From positions 1 through 64,000 of the forward strand of contig JACLAT010000155.1 of the NCBI GenBank assembly GCA_018105865.1: a DNA stretch of 64,000 nucleotides, read 5' to 3'. This document shows, piece after piece, positions 34,034-46,172 of this stretch. The notes under the pieces were generated by a model. The model was not told the origin of the DNA, did not search any database, and worked only from the letters and a program-made list of their open reading frames with translations. The position numbers and the translations under genes were made by a program. Positions within the stretch are counted from its first letter, which is position 1. Each line of letters begins with the position of its first letter. This DNA is from Metaphire vulgaris (taxonomy: Eukaryota; Annelida; Clitellata; Crassiclitellata; Megascolecidae).

Positions 34034-34729
34034 GTAATTCGCCCATTACGAGATTCTAACATAGCAAGTACCGATAAGTACAATATTCGAAGGCCTGAGA
34101 AGAAATATTTTGACAGTGTCAATGTTTCACTGAAGTGACATGTTAAAGTCAAATATATCGGCGACTGACAACCCCTTACCAGAAGATCCATTCGCAGTAT
34201 AATGTAATCTTAAAATGTTCTAGTATTTTGACAATCACTCGTCGTCAGAGGAGGGTGTTAGGTAGACCATACTTAGGATGTCCACTCCGTCCCGATGGAC
34301 ATGGCAAGTAAAATGCACTGCAAGGTCTGGAATTTATTATTTAGGCTCTATAGCAATGATTAATTGATAGTGCCTTGCTGTTTGCGAAACAGAAAACTAA
34401 TAAGCAAAAGTAAATGGATCATCGCATCTGTTACGTAACAGTCGTCTATAACGCAGAATTTAACTTGCTATTCTGGTCAATCACTCCACTTGTTAAACTA
34501 TCTATTGACTAATCAACGGAAACGTTTTTTTCTAACACGGTTGGGGTCATCATGTCGTAGTCTATTAAACAAGGGATATTATATGATTCTCAAATTGCCC
34601 TGTTACAAATTTTAAATGTTCCAATTGCCCTTAAAATTCAAATTGCCCCTGGTGGCATGCAGAGGACGTTGAGAACCACTGCCCCTACAGAAAGAGGCAC
34701 ACAGGCACTTTACTTTTGACTCATAAATT

Positions 34730-35395
34730 ACTTGGATAAATGTAATATGCTTTCTGATTCTCAATTTGGCTTCAGGTCCAACCATTTTATTCATATCTCT
34801 TCTTCTTTCTTTCCTTCCGTCTTTCCCTATTGGGTTGGACGATGGGTCTGAATGAGTTCCTTCCACTTCTGTCTGTCTCTTGCTGCTCTGGTCAATTGGA
34901 TGAAGTTCATTTGCATTTCTTCTGCATCCTCTTTTAAGTTTTCTATCCATGTTTTTCTTGGTCTTCCTTTTCTCCTTTTCCCTTCAACATAGTTGTATAG
35001 TGCTTTCTTTGGTAGTCTTTCTTCCTTCATTCTTTCAACATGACCAAACCATTTCAGTCTTCGTTTCTGTATTGATTCGAGTATCGTTTCGTTTTGCTCT
35101 GTCTTTTCTCTGATCGTTTCATTTCTTATTCTTTGTCTTCTGCTGACTCCTGCTATTCCTCTTAACCAGTTCATTTCTGCAGTCATTAATCTTTTTTCGT
35201 CTTTCTTCTTTATGGTCCAGCATTCTGATCCATATAATGGTATTGGTTTGATCAGTGTATTATATAGCTTTAGTTTTGTTTTCAGTGATATTTGTTTGTC
35301 TTTCCATATCTTCTGAAGTTTTCCAAATGCTGCACTTGCTAGTCCAATTCTCCTTATTATGTCTTCTGCACCTAGGACACACACTGAAATTGGTA
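34730..35395 (-). pseudogene. RTE/CFDP2-like LINE 3' fragment
   Basis: The minus strand has LKLYNTLIKPIPLYGSECW, RRLKWFGHVERMKEER and RKGRPRKTWIENLKEDAEEM in one open frame, the C-terminal third of this LINE class. It is better preserved than the copy at 28.1-28.9 kb but lacks the reverse-transcriptase core. Confidence 0.85.
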
Positions 35396-35456
35396 AGAGA
35401 GCCTTTTCTATTTCTGGCCCAAAAATCTGGAACGCTCTCCCTCTGGCTGTCAGATC
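35380..35456 (+). pseudogene. Short LINE 3' fragment
   Basis: TGAAATTGGTAAGAGAGCCTT onward encodes EIGKRAFSISGPKIWNALPL, the C-terminal block of the 16-19 kb LINE family. Only 75 bases remain. Confidence 0.65.
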
Positions 35457-35629
35457 TACAGTACTTTTACTTCCTATGCGAAGCATTATGCAAATTCGTT
35501 GATACAAAAAAATCGATTTTCTCATATAACTCACTGGATGATGGATTTTTTATGTGGTGCATTTTGATAGTAGTAGTGTATAGTAGGCCTATCATATAGC
35601 TTAATAAAATGACCGGGTTCTTCTGCACA

Positions 35630-36125
35630 GGTTCCAACCTGTCTACCTTAAATCACTATTAACCTCTCAGCCTCCTCGACCCACACATTCGTCATCTCAT
35701 CTCACTCTGTCACGCCCGCCGCTCTGTCACGCCCGCCGAATCAGTCATCCCTGAAAATTTGCAACTGTGCCTTCTCATACGCCGCACCTGAACTTTGGAA
35801 CTCGACCCCATCTTCCCTCCGCAGACTTGGACACTTTCAAACAATAAAATCTGAATCCTCATTTCCTATAATTCCTGCATTATCTCCTCAAGTCTTCAGG
35901 TCTAAGCTCAAATCCTTCCTTTTTCTAAAATCATTTCCTCCCTAGCTGTAACAACCTAGCCTCACTGCCCTTCGGATGTTGACTATTGCCTGGCTGATCA
36001 TATACCTCTCCCATAGCTATTTTAAGAAAGGCTGAGCGCCTAAGAATAAGCAGCTACTGCTGTGCTGCTTTCCAAGGCGCTATAGAAATCCACGAGATTT
36101 TACCTACCTGCTTACTTACTTACTT
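35630..36125 (+). pseudogene. LINE 3' tail (family of the 14.2-15.6 kb LINE)
   Basis: Matches 15110-15580 closely (CTCGACCCACAC, GACTTGGACACTTTCAAACA, AAGCAGCTACTG) with a small local duplication of CACGCCCGCC. It ends in TTACTTACTTACTTA. Confidence 0.85.
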
Positions 36126-36484
36126 ATGGTTACTTAAATTAAAAATGCTTAAAAGCTCCTTTTACATGCCACGCTAACGCCGTATTTATTTGCAACCATA
36201 TTTATTTGCAAGCCAACAACATCAACATCCGTAAAACCATTGCGGTGTGTATTACTTGATTACTATATCACTGACTCAGTCTGTCAGTTTGCGGTTTTGT
36301 TGAGATGATAACATTATAGAACTATTTAAAATCAAGTATTTATAAATAGTGCCAAACTATTTATAACTATCATTTAAATAGGTAAGTTCACTAACTATTA
36401 AAAATAGTTGCTCAGATGGCTTAGATCTAATCAAATAGTATTTAAATAGTATTGACTATTTCAATAGTTACAACACTGCGAGAC
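36126..36484. other. Non-coding, nothing recognised
   Basis: AT-rich, with scattered AACTATTTAAAATAGT-like motifs (36320-36470) that are partly self-complementary. Confidence 0.35.
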
Positions 36485-36838
36485 ACGATCTACTCTAGAG
36501 TACGTTTTACTTAGGCGTGATGAACTCTAGAGTACATTATGCCTAGGTATGAAGTACCCAGAGTACGTTGTACCTAGGTATAATATACTCTGCAGTGCGT
36601 TGTACCTGGAGTCCACCATGCCTAGGTAGTTCGTACTCTCGAGTGCTTGCTACCGCCAGTTATCGGGTGCTCTAGAGTACATTTTACCCAGGCACGATCG
36701 TACCTGGCACAATGATACATCATACCTAGGCACAATATACTCTAGAGTACATTGTACCTAGGTATGATGTACTCTAGAGTACATTGTGCCTACGTATGTT
36801 TGTACTCTAGAATACATTGTGCCTAGAATCCGCCATGC
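36485..36838. repeat. Minisatellite of alternating palindromes
   Basis: About ten degenerate units alternate TACTCTAGAGTAC and TACCTAGGTA-like palindromes at roughly 20-base spacing (full period near 40 bases). Each core is its own reverse complement. Confidence 0.85.
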
Positions 36839-38114
36839 CTGCCACACCGGCGCGCGGTGACCGGGGCCTGTTGGCGATGCGTTGAGCCGTCAGCGAAGCT
36901 TCTTACCACCGTTGACGACGACGCTGTTGGGTGAGTCCCGGGTTTATCTTTCTGACGGCAAGTATTGGAAAATACAGACAGCTGTTGCTGATACCGCTCA
37001 AGCGCCGGTCTTAAAAATTGAAAATCTCTGAAAATTTGTCAGTCATGTGGATGTGGTCTCGTTTTCGCACTGTCGTGGTTATTATTGTGAAGCGAAAGAG
37101 CATAGCACAGCGATTGAAAGTGAATGAGTATTGAAGCCCGATAAAGTGCTAAAAGCTTATCGTTTCATATTGACGTATTAAAGGCTATTGATTGCATTTC
37201 TCAGTGCCGCTAGTTATTTTGGCGGCCCAGAGTGCGTCTAGCTAACGCGTCTTTGTCCGCGTTACCAGTGTTGCCACTGTTGACATTGTTTCCAAATTTG
37301 GTTACGTTCTGTAAATATTGCTTTGTCAATAACTAAATAAACCAACAGTTATCGGAAGATGCATTTGTGCCTTATAAAGTCGCTGTTGACCTAGTCTCAG
37401 CGCATTGTCAGTGAAGGCGAGTCTTGGCTGTGATGAAAAAGGCCTATCCTTTGGTTACATATGCACCGAGGAGGTCAACTCTGAGCCAAGGAAGGAGACA
37501 GACGCCCGCCTGTCGAGGCGCGGGAAGTCAGTTTGGTGAATAGACGCCGTTGAGGAAAAGAGTGGATCGCCGTCCATTCAGGCACGGTTAATCCAGGTTT
37601 TTGGTGAAAGTGCTGAGCAAGCAAATAGACGCTGCTGCCCGTCTAGAATTGAGTGCAGAAGAAACCAAGCGTGCTAAGAAGCCGTAACAGAGGAAAGACA
37701 TCGCCGCCTGTCTTTAAGAGAGCGTAAGTCGGTCACTTTACCGACAATGAAGAGGCGTAATACAAAGTCGAAGCCAGTGACCAAAAATACGTACCGAAAT
37801 CGCTTAAGGCGCCGAGACCAAGCGGTGACCAGCGATAGGAGGAGCCAGTTAAAGTGTCTCTTGGACGAGCCTGAGACAGACAAAGACAGGTCAGACGAGG
37901 AAAATCGGGACCCTGTGTTGAGAAACGGCCATCCTCACTATGCGGCCTACCCGGCAGCCGCGGACACCTCGTCTGATGGTTGTGAATCGGAAAGTCAAAC
38001 AGATGCCGCCGATCAGGCAGAGTCGGCGGCAGATGGCGATCGGGAAACCGAGCGGGTGTCGGGGCCGCCCGACCACCGGACGCGCTACGAGACCGCGATC
38101 CAGGGTCGCCACGC
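36839..38114 (+). other. GC-richer segment with one unidentified basic ORF
   Basis: The ORF at 37747-38116 (123 codons) starts MKRRNTKSKPVTKNTYRNRL, with a Lys/Arg-rich N-terminus and an acidic, Asp/Glu/Ser-rich remainder. The upstream 900 bases include an AATAAA (37335-37340) and several GGTGAGT-like donors. The layout could be a long leader plus the start of a gag-like or nuclear protein, but I recognise neither a family nor an LTR pair. At 38115 the frame runs into a LINE tail, so it is truncated. Confidence 0.35.
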
Positions 38115-38245
38115 ATAGTCTGTCTTGCTCTTTCCTCTGTCTGATCTCTGCATTGACCTGGTCTTCTGCCGATGGATTTAAAGTACCATCGAGATACCCT
38201 TAGGTATTAGAACTGGTGCTATAGAAATGCATGATAATTATTATT
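38115..38245 (+). pseudogene. LINE 3' tail (family of the 16-19 kb LINE)
   Basis: CATAGTCTGTCTTGCTCTTT through AGAACTGGTGCTATAGAAAT and an ATTATT tail matches the 3' UTR seen at 7.7 and 16.2 kb. Confidence 0.85.
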
Positions 38246-38440
38246 GTCATATATTAATTATGATATTTTGGCCTTTGTTTTTAAAGGACTGAAGATATTT
38301 ACTGTTTTCTAATAAATTTACCATATGCCATAATGACATTTGCAAGCTTATTTATTTATGAGATGGGAAAAAATAAACTTTACTTTACTTTACTTTACAT
38401 TCGAACAGCGATGATGATTCCTTGACCTGCAGAACGCTAT

Positions 38441-38489
<49 letters not shown>

Positions 38490-38556
38490 TGTATATATAG
38501 TTATTTATTTATGAGTTGGAAGCAATAAACTTTACTTTACTTTGCATTCGAACAGC

Positions 38557-38599
<43 letters not shown>

Positions 38600-38600
38600 C
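38441..38600. repeat. (AT)n microsatellites
   Basis: Two AT runs (about 38441-38486 and 38560-38598) separated by AAGTAAAGTTTATT-type sequence, mirrored at 63860-64000. Confidence 0.9.
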
Positions 38601-38958
38601 GTTCTGCGGGTCAATATATGCATATATACTGTATATACGTTTTATTTTCCTGCTGAAAAACCTACTGATTGCACATCTAGGTGTAATACGCCCAACTGAA
38701 AGATTCATGCATATAATAATATACAGTATGATTGCTCGATGATATACGTGATAAGGATTTTAAAACCTATGGCTCATGGTTTCTACGTGACAAATGTTAA
38801 TTACTGATAATAAAGTAAATCGATGTCGCTATGCTATGTTATATTACTATAACATCTAAATGTAACGCCCTCGGTCTTCCTTATTATATAGAAAAAGTCT
38901 AAATCGGGTTGATGAGTTTTTCGGATTGATCGGTTATTGTTTCTTTCACATCATTTAA

Positions 38959-39362
38959 CCCACTCGTGCCTTGCGTCCCCTAAATGGGACGCTTGCTAAA
39001 AAGTTATCACAAAGGCCTTTTAAACCGAATTTAAATTTAAAATCCGACCAAATGTTCCGTAACTTAATATGCTTTATTTTAAAACTGAGTTATTGGGTGA
39101 TTTTAAAGACCACTGATTGTGATTCACGAAGCGCTTTTGTTAGTCAACAAGCTAACCTTATAGTTTTCAATTTTCATGTCAAGAAAAATTCTGCAGTTAT
39201 TATTTGCACCCTTTTTGTTTGGTATCCATGAGTAATCCTTTTGGGTAAATCAGTTTTCTTGTCGTTGCTGTATTTTTAATTGTTATTTTGCGATTCTATG
39301 ATTATTTTATCAGTCATGGAAAAGGTGTCCCATTGTATGGGACGCTAGGCACGAGAAGGTGT
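38959..39362. mobile_element. piggyBac-like MITE (left arm)
   Basis: Follows a TTAA (38955-38958) and starts CCCACTCGTGCCTTGCGTCC with GGGACGC shortly after. The other end is inverted: GGGACGCTAGGCACGAGAAG. The hairpin GCGTCCC...GGGACGC near the ends is typical of piggyBac MITEs. TTAA is not present at the right end, so the boundary there is uncertain. A third terminus of the same family is at 42256-42292. Non-coding. Confidence 0.5.
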
Positions 39363-39374
39363 GCTATTTGTACA

Positions 39375-40165
39375 ATATTCAGACTTGTGATCTCGAGACC
39401 TTAGGTCTCGAACTCGAGTGCACTCTGAGTTTGCCCACAGAAGGTCTTGGTCTTGGTCTCGAGACCAGAGGGGCAAAGTCTTGGTATTGGTCTCGAGACT
39501 TAGAGCCAAAAGTCTCGAGTTTCTGGTTGAAGTCTCGAGTTCTCATAGCTGCTGAATTGAATTTGAAATTTTAAAAAGTAATTAATGAATTATCAATTAT
39601 AATTGTTGCACTGAACTGAATATCGCATATATAGATCCCTGGATGTGATTCCAAACAGGGCTCGTCTTGGTTCGTCTGTGCTAACTAATTTGTTTTCACA
39701 AAATGCAATATGCATTTGCAAAATGACAATTGAATGTTGTAACTAGTCATTTGAATCTAGATTGAACTTTAATTAGATTTAGTTAAATAATTATTTTTAA
39801 TGAATGAGAACAATAATATCATAAATACTGTAAAGTTGAAAAAACCATTACGTTAATGACATTAACTAACAAACCATTAACTAACTGTCTATTGTATAAC
39901 TTCAGTAGCTGGTGTTTGGATATTACAGTGTATCTTCATTGTTAATCAATACAAACATATTGGTACAAATGCGCATACTATTTTGATATTCTAACGAATA
40001 AGGATCAATAGAGCCATTGTAAAAATGTAAAAATCTATAAATATGTCGATAAGTTTGGAACTCGAGAGCAAGATGTTGAAGGTCTTGATCTTGGTCTCGA
40101 GACCAGAGGGGTAAAGTCTTGGTCTTGGTCTCGAGACCTTTTCAAAAGTCTCGTTAACAAGACTA
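39375..40165. mobile_element. Non-autonomous element with GGTCTCGAGACC subterminal palindromes (left arm)
   Basis: Clusters of TCTTGGTCTCGAGACC at 39380-39545 and 40075-40165 border a 500-base AT-rich interior, with the two clusters in the same sense and each palindromic. I see no transposase, and the exact ends are unclear. Confidence 0.4.
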
Positions 40166-40705
40166 ACCAACGAGTTCAAAATTCATTGGCTCGGTAGTTT
40201 CAAAAACCCCAAAACGTGAGCACATAACCCCAGTCCGTAAGGGGTTTTCACTGGCTTCCAATTAAAGAAAGGATAGACTTTAAAATCTGCCTTCAGCTAT
40301 ACAAAACACTTTACTACAAGGAACCCAGTTACCTTCTTTCAAAACTTTCTGTACAAGCAAACAAATACTGACTATTACTTCACTGTAATAGTTCTTCACT
40401 GCAATAGTTCTCTCCATCTCCCATACTCGGACAGTTCTTGGTTCTCGTGCTTTCTCAGTGGCCGCCCCAAAACTCTGGAACTCATTGCCTCAGCATTGAA
40501 AATTCATTACAAATTTTTAGAGCAAGATTAAAAAGCCATCTTTTGATCGGGCTTATCCACCATAGACTGTCACCCGTTTGTCCGGCCGGATACCTTGGAT
40601 TTGACCTGGATCTTTAGTGATTTGGATTTGGTGTGCCATCGGTTGATGCTCCTGTGCATTATAAAAGTGGCGCTATAGAAGTTTAAGATTAGATTAGATT
40701 AGATA
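40166..40705 (+). pseudogene. LINE 3' fragment (left arm)
   Basis: Codons for TPVRKGFHWLPIKERIDFKI, then FSVAAPKLWNSLP-like residues, and a 3' UTR ending in GATTAGATTAGATTAGA, typical of an L2/CR1-like tail. Confidence 0.8.
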
Positions 40706-41007
40706 TATATGGACGCAGAATTTTAATACAGGTTTTGACTAAGTAAGTAAAACTCGTTGTATGGTTTGCTTGAATTATAGTTTGTGCACTATATAGGGTA
40801 AGTGGTTAAATTAAATGTTTAGGCTGAAAACTGGCCTTATTAAGCTATCACATATAAACTTTAGGCAAATAACAATACGGAAATTACCAAAGATGGTCGC
40901 AAGCAGAAAATTTAAGGTACATGAAGTTGTGTCTATGCTTGAAGATGAGTTGGACTCTCATGCAGCTGATGTGTATATAGCTCAACCAAATGACCCGTGT
41001 TGTCAGT

Positions 41008-41210
41008 GGCGGTCGGTTCCAGGATTTGGCAATTGGGGGTTGGGGGTTGGGGTGGCAACTTCTAAGCATGGGGCCAACCATTTGTTGATAGGTACTGTAT
41101 GTAGTAGTAGTGAGTATACAGTCACCACATGTGGGCTACTGGCGGGCCAGGCACTCAATAAAGGGTGGGAGCACGGACCCCGCCCAGGACCTCTCATGAT
41201 TCACCAGTGC
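41008..41210. mobile_element. hAT-like MITE copy (left arm)
   Basis: CAGTGGCGGTCGGTTCCAGG onward is related to the 10.3-10.8 kb array (GATTTGGCAA, CAACTTCTAA, GGCACTCAAT). It ends near TTCACCAGTG, an imperfect inverted end. Confidence 0.6.
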
Positions 41211-41734
41211 AACAGCAACATGGGAGGGTCGATCAGATGGATCAAATTATTTCTTATAAATTTCGATCTGATCCTGTTAATGGTGGTGACCTCTGTTTGC
41301 TTATTTACTGACGTGGCAATGCAAAGCGCATGGCTTCTTTACAGGATGAATACAGCAGTAGAGACAGACCGAACTTCGGCTTCGGCTTCGGCGCCGAATC
41401 TAAGGAATCTGTCAGATTCGGCCAACATTCGGCTACGGCCTAATCGCTTTCATAATAATCGGCTTCGGCCTTAACTAAGTATTGTAATTCGGCTATAAGA
41501 CGAAACTCTGTCATATAATTGATGACTGCAAACGTTTTCGTTATTATAAAGTAATTAATCTTGATTTATAATGTGTACGTATACTCTCTGGAATAAGTTG
41601 TCTAACGAATAAGGATCAATAGAGCCATTGTATTATTTGCTTTTGATAGGTCACAAATTTTATCGGAGGCAATAAGTGGATTAAGAGGGATGTGATGGGT
41701 TTACAGGTGATGGTTCAAAGAAGTGACTATGTCA

Positions 41735-42062
41735 TGTCATATCATGAAGCCGTCTTCGCTTTGCGAAGGTTGGCTGCAACGCTGAACAATAATTCTCCAT
41801 TCTCCACTGCTCCCATTTTTTAGCTGCTTCCATTAGTGGAGCACCTTTCATATTAGTCCATGTCGTAATGTTATCTATCCAGCTGGTTCAGGGTCTGCCT
41901 TGTCTCCTGGTTCCTTCCGTTAAACCTGTTATCATTGAGTTTTCAATTGAATCTTCTGTTTTTCTGGTAACATGTTCAAAATATCTCATTTTTCTTGATT
42001 TTATATGTTTCAGGAATTCCTGATCTATAGAGCCATTTTGTATAGTTATCTAATTGGATATG
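41735..42062 (-). pseudogene. RTE-like LINE 3' remnant (left arm)
   Basis: The minus strand reads KMRYFEHVTRKTEDSIENSM and TRRQGRP with WIDNI, the C-terminal end of an RTE/CFDP2-like ORF. One stop lies inside. Confidence 0.65.
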
Positions 42063-42496
42063 AAATCCGTATAACGGATCCTGAACATTTTCCTCATGCA
42101 TTTGTTTTCAAATGCTTGAATAGAAGTGACTATAATAAATTTAATTCATCAATTTCTATTCCCGATTCAAATGCTTTGAGTCGTTTAGAAACTTCAGTCC
42201 CACCGGTCCTATATGTTTGATGAGTGACATTTTTGGATTTTACTTTAACAAAACGCCCCACCCTCTCGTGCCTAGCGTCCCATAAATGGGACGCTAATAT
42301 AACTTAGGCCTATTAAATCTCAGCATTGAAAAAGTATGTGATTAGGGGCTAATAGTTATGTCTTATGTATAATATTGAACCTTTCACAAACGAAAAAACA
42401 ATCAGGCATGAATGGGCAAAACGAAATTGCAATGCCAAAATGGTTCGTGAAAATCATTGATGATTCGTTACATCCTGTGTTTTCGTTTATAAACAG

Positions 42497-42693
42497 AAAG
42501 TTGTGTGCAGTGCTCCGACACAAACCAAAGTTGTATTGCAACGCCTCCACTTGAATGTGGTTTTGGTCACTGTGAACAGCAAAATGGTTCATTTCCAGTA
42601 GAATTCTGTAGGGATTGCCCTAAGGGACAGCGTTGTGTACTGGATACTCATTTTGTCCACTACAAACTTGGAGTCTGCGAAAAAATCGATTAA
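42497..42693 (+). CDS. Cysteine-rich secreted protein, terminal exon (gene A)
   Basis: The exon starts after TTTATAAACAG and ends with TAA. It encodes about 65 residues with nine cysteines: SCVQC, PPLECGFGHCE, CRDCPKGQRCVLD and VCEKID. It is a clear paralogue of the exon at 15721-15950, and its phase-1 start fits the signal-peptide exon at 33940-34033 on the same strand. With that exon it gives a small secreted protein. An odd cysteine count suggests either one free cysteine or dimer formation. I recognise no named family. The mirrored copy in the right arm (59757-59952) has a one-base deletion. It lies tail-to-tail with the Rep gene, about 660 bases away. Confidence 0.6.
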
Positions 42694-43350
42694 TGGATGC
42701 AGTTTCTCGTGAGTTGTGTTCCAATAATTTATGCAGTTTATATCAGCAGACTCAAATAAAACATATACGTTTCCAATCTTATTAAAATATGAAAATAGTA
42801 TTTTGAAAGAATTTTTAAATTAATATACAATCAATGAGGCATCATTTAGGCAATTAATCTTGCCACATTCAAAATTTTCGCTAAAAATTATTCAAAACTC
42901 AGTTGCGAAATTATCTGATTATGTATTGCTTATAAAATTCAAATTATCGTGATTCAAATCGTGATCAAATTGTGTTCTTGATAGGGTAGCATCATCGTAT
43001 CAGAGAAATTGCTGAAGGAGTGGAATGTCTTAAAGCAATTGCCAAGACTTCGAAACAGATTAAATTCTGTCGTCATTTTGAATTTCAACCAACCACATTT
43101 TCGAAAATTGTGTTCAAATATTGCATAAATTTTTGTCTTGGTTTTAATTTGAGTTTCCAGGGAAGTTATTATTGAGTTTTCCATTCTTTAAAATAAAAAA
43201 TATGAAGCAGTATTTGCGTGTTAATGTATTGCTTGTTAGATTCGTCTACATGAGAATTAAGTCACGCCGATTTGTCTGTTAGGAATAATGGGCTGTCAGT
43301 TGGTTCTCAAATCTCGGACTCTTCCCAAAAGTAGGCCAACGTCACAAACT

Positions 43351-43967
43351 TTAGACCCCCATAGGCGTCCTCAATAAATAACGTCGCGTAGGTGTTCTAT
43401 TTAATATTGTGACGAATTTATAAATAGCCGACGAACTGTTCGCTTTGGTCGCCGATGCATTGGCGACGCTAGCATGGGCAGCCTTGGTATTGAGAAAACG
43501 CCGGTTGTTAGGGCAGCGGTCGGTTTGAATTTGTAACGTGGGCCAGAAGAAGTGCATATGGCCGTTGTCGATGGTACATGACCATGGTTATTTGGACGCT
43601 GAGTTTGAGGAGGAGGAGGAGTAGCTGTGGGTTTGCTGGTGACATATACGGTGCAGTTGTTAGAGGAAGAAGATGGAGGAGGAGGGGGCGGAGGTGGAGT
43701 CGTCGGTTTACTGGGAGCAAAGGCAAAGCTGTTGTTACGCTGAGTGGGAGGAGCCGTCGGTCTAATGGGAGCAAAGGCAAAGCTGTTGTTACGCTGAGTG
43801 GGAGGACGATGAAGAAGAGAGGGGAGGTGGAGTAGGAGCCGTGGCTTTAATGTTTGCATATATAATGTTGTTGTGGGAAGGAGAAGGAGGAGGAGGAGGT
43901 GGAGTAGGTGTAGGAGTAGGTGGTGGCTGACGGCGCAATGACAGACGTCCTCTTTGGCTGGGCGTTT
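43351..43967 (-). CDS. Rep-like gene, exon 6 (left arm, frameshifted copy)
   Basis: Mirror of 58483-59099. It begins after a GTAG splice acceptor with the TPSQRGRLSLRRQ motif and is Pro/Ser/Thr-rich. Two one-base differences from the right arm break the frame, an extra C near 43824 and a missing G near 43493, both in homopolymers. The right arm has the full-length frame. Confidence 0.7.
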
Positions 43968-44116
43968 CTACAAAAAGAGTGAAAGACACTGGATTGACTA
44001 GACATGTAGACAAAAAATTGCAACTGCGAGCTGCTATTAAGTATAAAAAGCATCGTATTGCAAAGGAACTAGTAACTCGTAAAGATGTATAAGTATGGTA
44101 TAATAGCTGGACATAC

Positions 44117-44926
44117 GCGAAGCCAAAGGTGGAGCATCGAAAAGATTGTTGTTCTGATTGTAGTTCTGTTCTTTCTCGACCGATATATCCTGACGGCGCA
44201 GCGACAGACGTCCTCGCTGGGTGGGCGTTTCTACACAAAAATGGGAAAGAAAGACAGCGGAGTTAATAGAAAATTAAAAACGCGGACAATACGCAACAAA
44301 TTAAATAGCTGCGAGCCGTTAAGTCCATGTATCCAGTAACTCCTAAATAACATCTAGTGTTACTCGTTAGATCACCCATATGCTGCGAACTAGTAACGTA
44401 TAAAGGAAATTATCATATATCTGTCGAACAAGTTCTTAGGAGCACATACGCGAAGCAAATATGGGCGCCTCGACGACAATGCAGTGCGACTCCTCTTCTT
44501 CTTGATCTTTGGCGGCTGGTATCTTCTGACGGCGCAGCGACAGACGTCCTCGCTGGGTGGGCGTTTCTATAGAAACAGACTCAAAGCTGTAACAGTTTAT
44601 TTACCAGTTGTCAAGAAAAGGATGGCAAACTAACGCGAAGTACAGAAAACAGGAAACAACTCCTTAATCAAGTAAGGACTCTTTGAATTCGTACAAGAGA
44701 CAGTTCTTTTCTGGACTCAGTAAACGTCTGCTTACGTGAACCGAATGCTGGCGTCTCCACGACAGTCGTTATATCTTGCGCCGTCCAATTCTTGTTGCCT
44801 TTGTCCGCTTGCGATGAGCCGAATATGTCGTCGTCTTCGTCGTCGCCGTCTTGTGGAGGCACAGTGTTGTTGGTTTTTGCATCGACAGACGCCGCCTCCT
44901 TTTAAATCGGTTGTACCTACACGGTT
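44117..44926 (-). CDS. Rep-like gene, exons 3-5 (left arm)
   Basis: Exon 3 is 44736-44926 (191 nt, one base shorter than the right-arm copy in an A-run, so frameshifted here). Exon 4 is 44450-44566 (117 nt) and exon 5 is 44117-44230 (114 nt). All are bounded by AG acceptors and GTAAG/GTATG donors. See the right arm for the content. Confidence 0.7.
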
Positions 44927-45023
44927 CTGTATACGCGAAAAAAAAGTATCAGTCACGCCTATGAGCGAAAGCATATATCTTAACAGTCTACTTGCAACCG
45001 GTCCTAAAGACTTGTTTGATAAG

Positions 45024-45070
45024 CCTAACCCTAACCCTAACCCTAACCCTAACCCGAACCCTGACCCTTA
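45024..45070. repeat. Telomere-type tract inside a Rep intron (left arm)
   Basis: Five to six CCCTAA units passing into CCCGAACCCTGACCC, within intron 2 (45169 down to 44927). The right-arm mirror (57381-57427) has fewer or altered units. Confidence 0.9.
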
Positions 45071-45169
45071 CCACCGCTAAAGTTCATATACTAGATATAT
45101 ATATATATATATATAGGTGACGAATTCTTTTTCCTTATATATACATAAATATAGCGCTACAATACTTAC

Positions 45170-45914
45170 GTGACGCACAGGGCGGTGTATCAGGTACGAA
45201 GTGCTGCGCTGGTTGCGTGATCTGAGGCATCCTCGGTTGCTGCTGCTGCTGCTGCTGCGTCGGCGGCGGCGGCGGCGGCGTCGGCTGCGGCTGCGGCGGC
45301 GTGGGAGCAGCTTCCGGTTGGGTTGCCTGTCCGTCGTCGTGGGCGCCTTGCATAGGGGTTGCCTGTCCGTTGTCGTCGTCGACACCACCTCCCATACGTT
45401 GTGGCACATTCCAGTGCACGTCCTTGAATAGTTCCCGGTGTTGGATGACGAAAATGGCGAATCTACGAGTTATGGCCTCGCATAAGAAGACGTCGTTGGG
45501 CCATAACTCGTTGATTTGGTAATTTGAAGTAACGATTACGCCGAGCGGTCTTATATATAGCGTTCCGCCTTTTGTTTCTGCATAAAATGCTGTCTCATCG
45601 GTCCATATCTTGATGCAGTGAGCAAGGTATTTTGCGGCGGTATGATCTACGTCTTCTATAATTACTATAGATTGGTTTGTGTAGCCATCCCACCATTTTG
45701 TCAGTGCTGATTTCATGTAGTACGTGATATTCCTAGTCCGGCAAAACTCCTTGGCGAAATGGCTCTTGCCCACGCCCGGTACGCCCGTCAACCAAAGGCC
45801 GACGGTCGAGCCCGGTCGCAGGTCGGCGACGGGTTCGGCGAGCACAGCATCTTGTCTGATCCGCTTTATGTTGTGATAGCAGCGGATCAGTATGCTGGGC
45901 TCTATGTCGTCTAT
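45170..45914 (-). CDS. Rep-like gene, exon 2: SF3 helicase (left arm)
   Basis: Mirror of 56538-57282 with an open frame. It shows Walker A GVPGVGKS, Walker B IVIIEDVD, motif C VIVTSNYQ and an ITRRF arginine region, followed by a Pro/Gln-rich end. The repeats there have P6/Q7 instead of P5/Q8. Splice signals match the right arm. Confidence 0.9.
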
Positions 45915-46172
45915 CTGTTAGTGTTAAAGGCATGAAACAAGAAATTACTGCAAAGATAAGCAAGACGACGGTGTGCTTTTCAATATTAAAAGCAAATTAC
46001 TGCAAACCACTTTTTATAAGCGAATAGTAGCTAATAATCTGTGATTGCCCAAATGCAAGGAAACCAAAAAACCACTATCTGTAATAGCTAAACTGCCATA
46101 AATTATAAGCTCGAAATACTCGGCTGACCATCGACCAGTTGTTAGTGGCGTATTACAGGCAAATGAATTTAC

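Larger units (their letters stand above)
33466..34729. repeat. Right arm of the 5.7-kb inverted repeat
   Basis: Inverted match to 28993-30535 with fewer minisatellite copies. The outer boundary is GACTCATAAATT, after which a piece matching 28.05-28.10 kb (inverted) follows. Confidence 0.85.

Noticed and set aside
29041..34684. Autonomous hAT transposon bounded by CAGTGGTTCTCAACG ends
   Set aside because: The inverted homology continues beyond these ends, no 8-bp target duplication is present and no transposase is found inside. The ends may be relics within a larger inverted duplication.
37747..38116. Gag protein of an LTR retrotransposon
   Set aside because: No LTR pair, primer-binding site, zinc knuckle or pol sequence is visible. 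It is left as an unidentified ORF.
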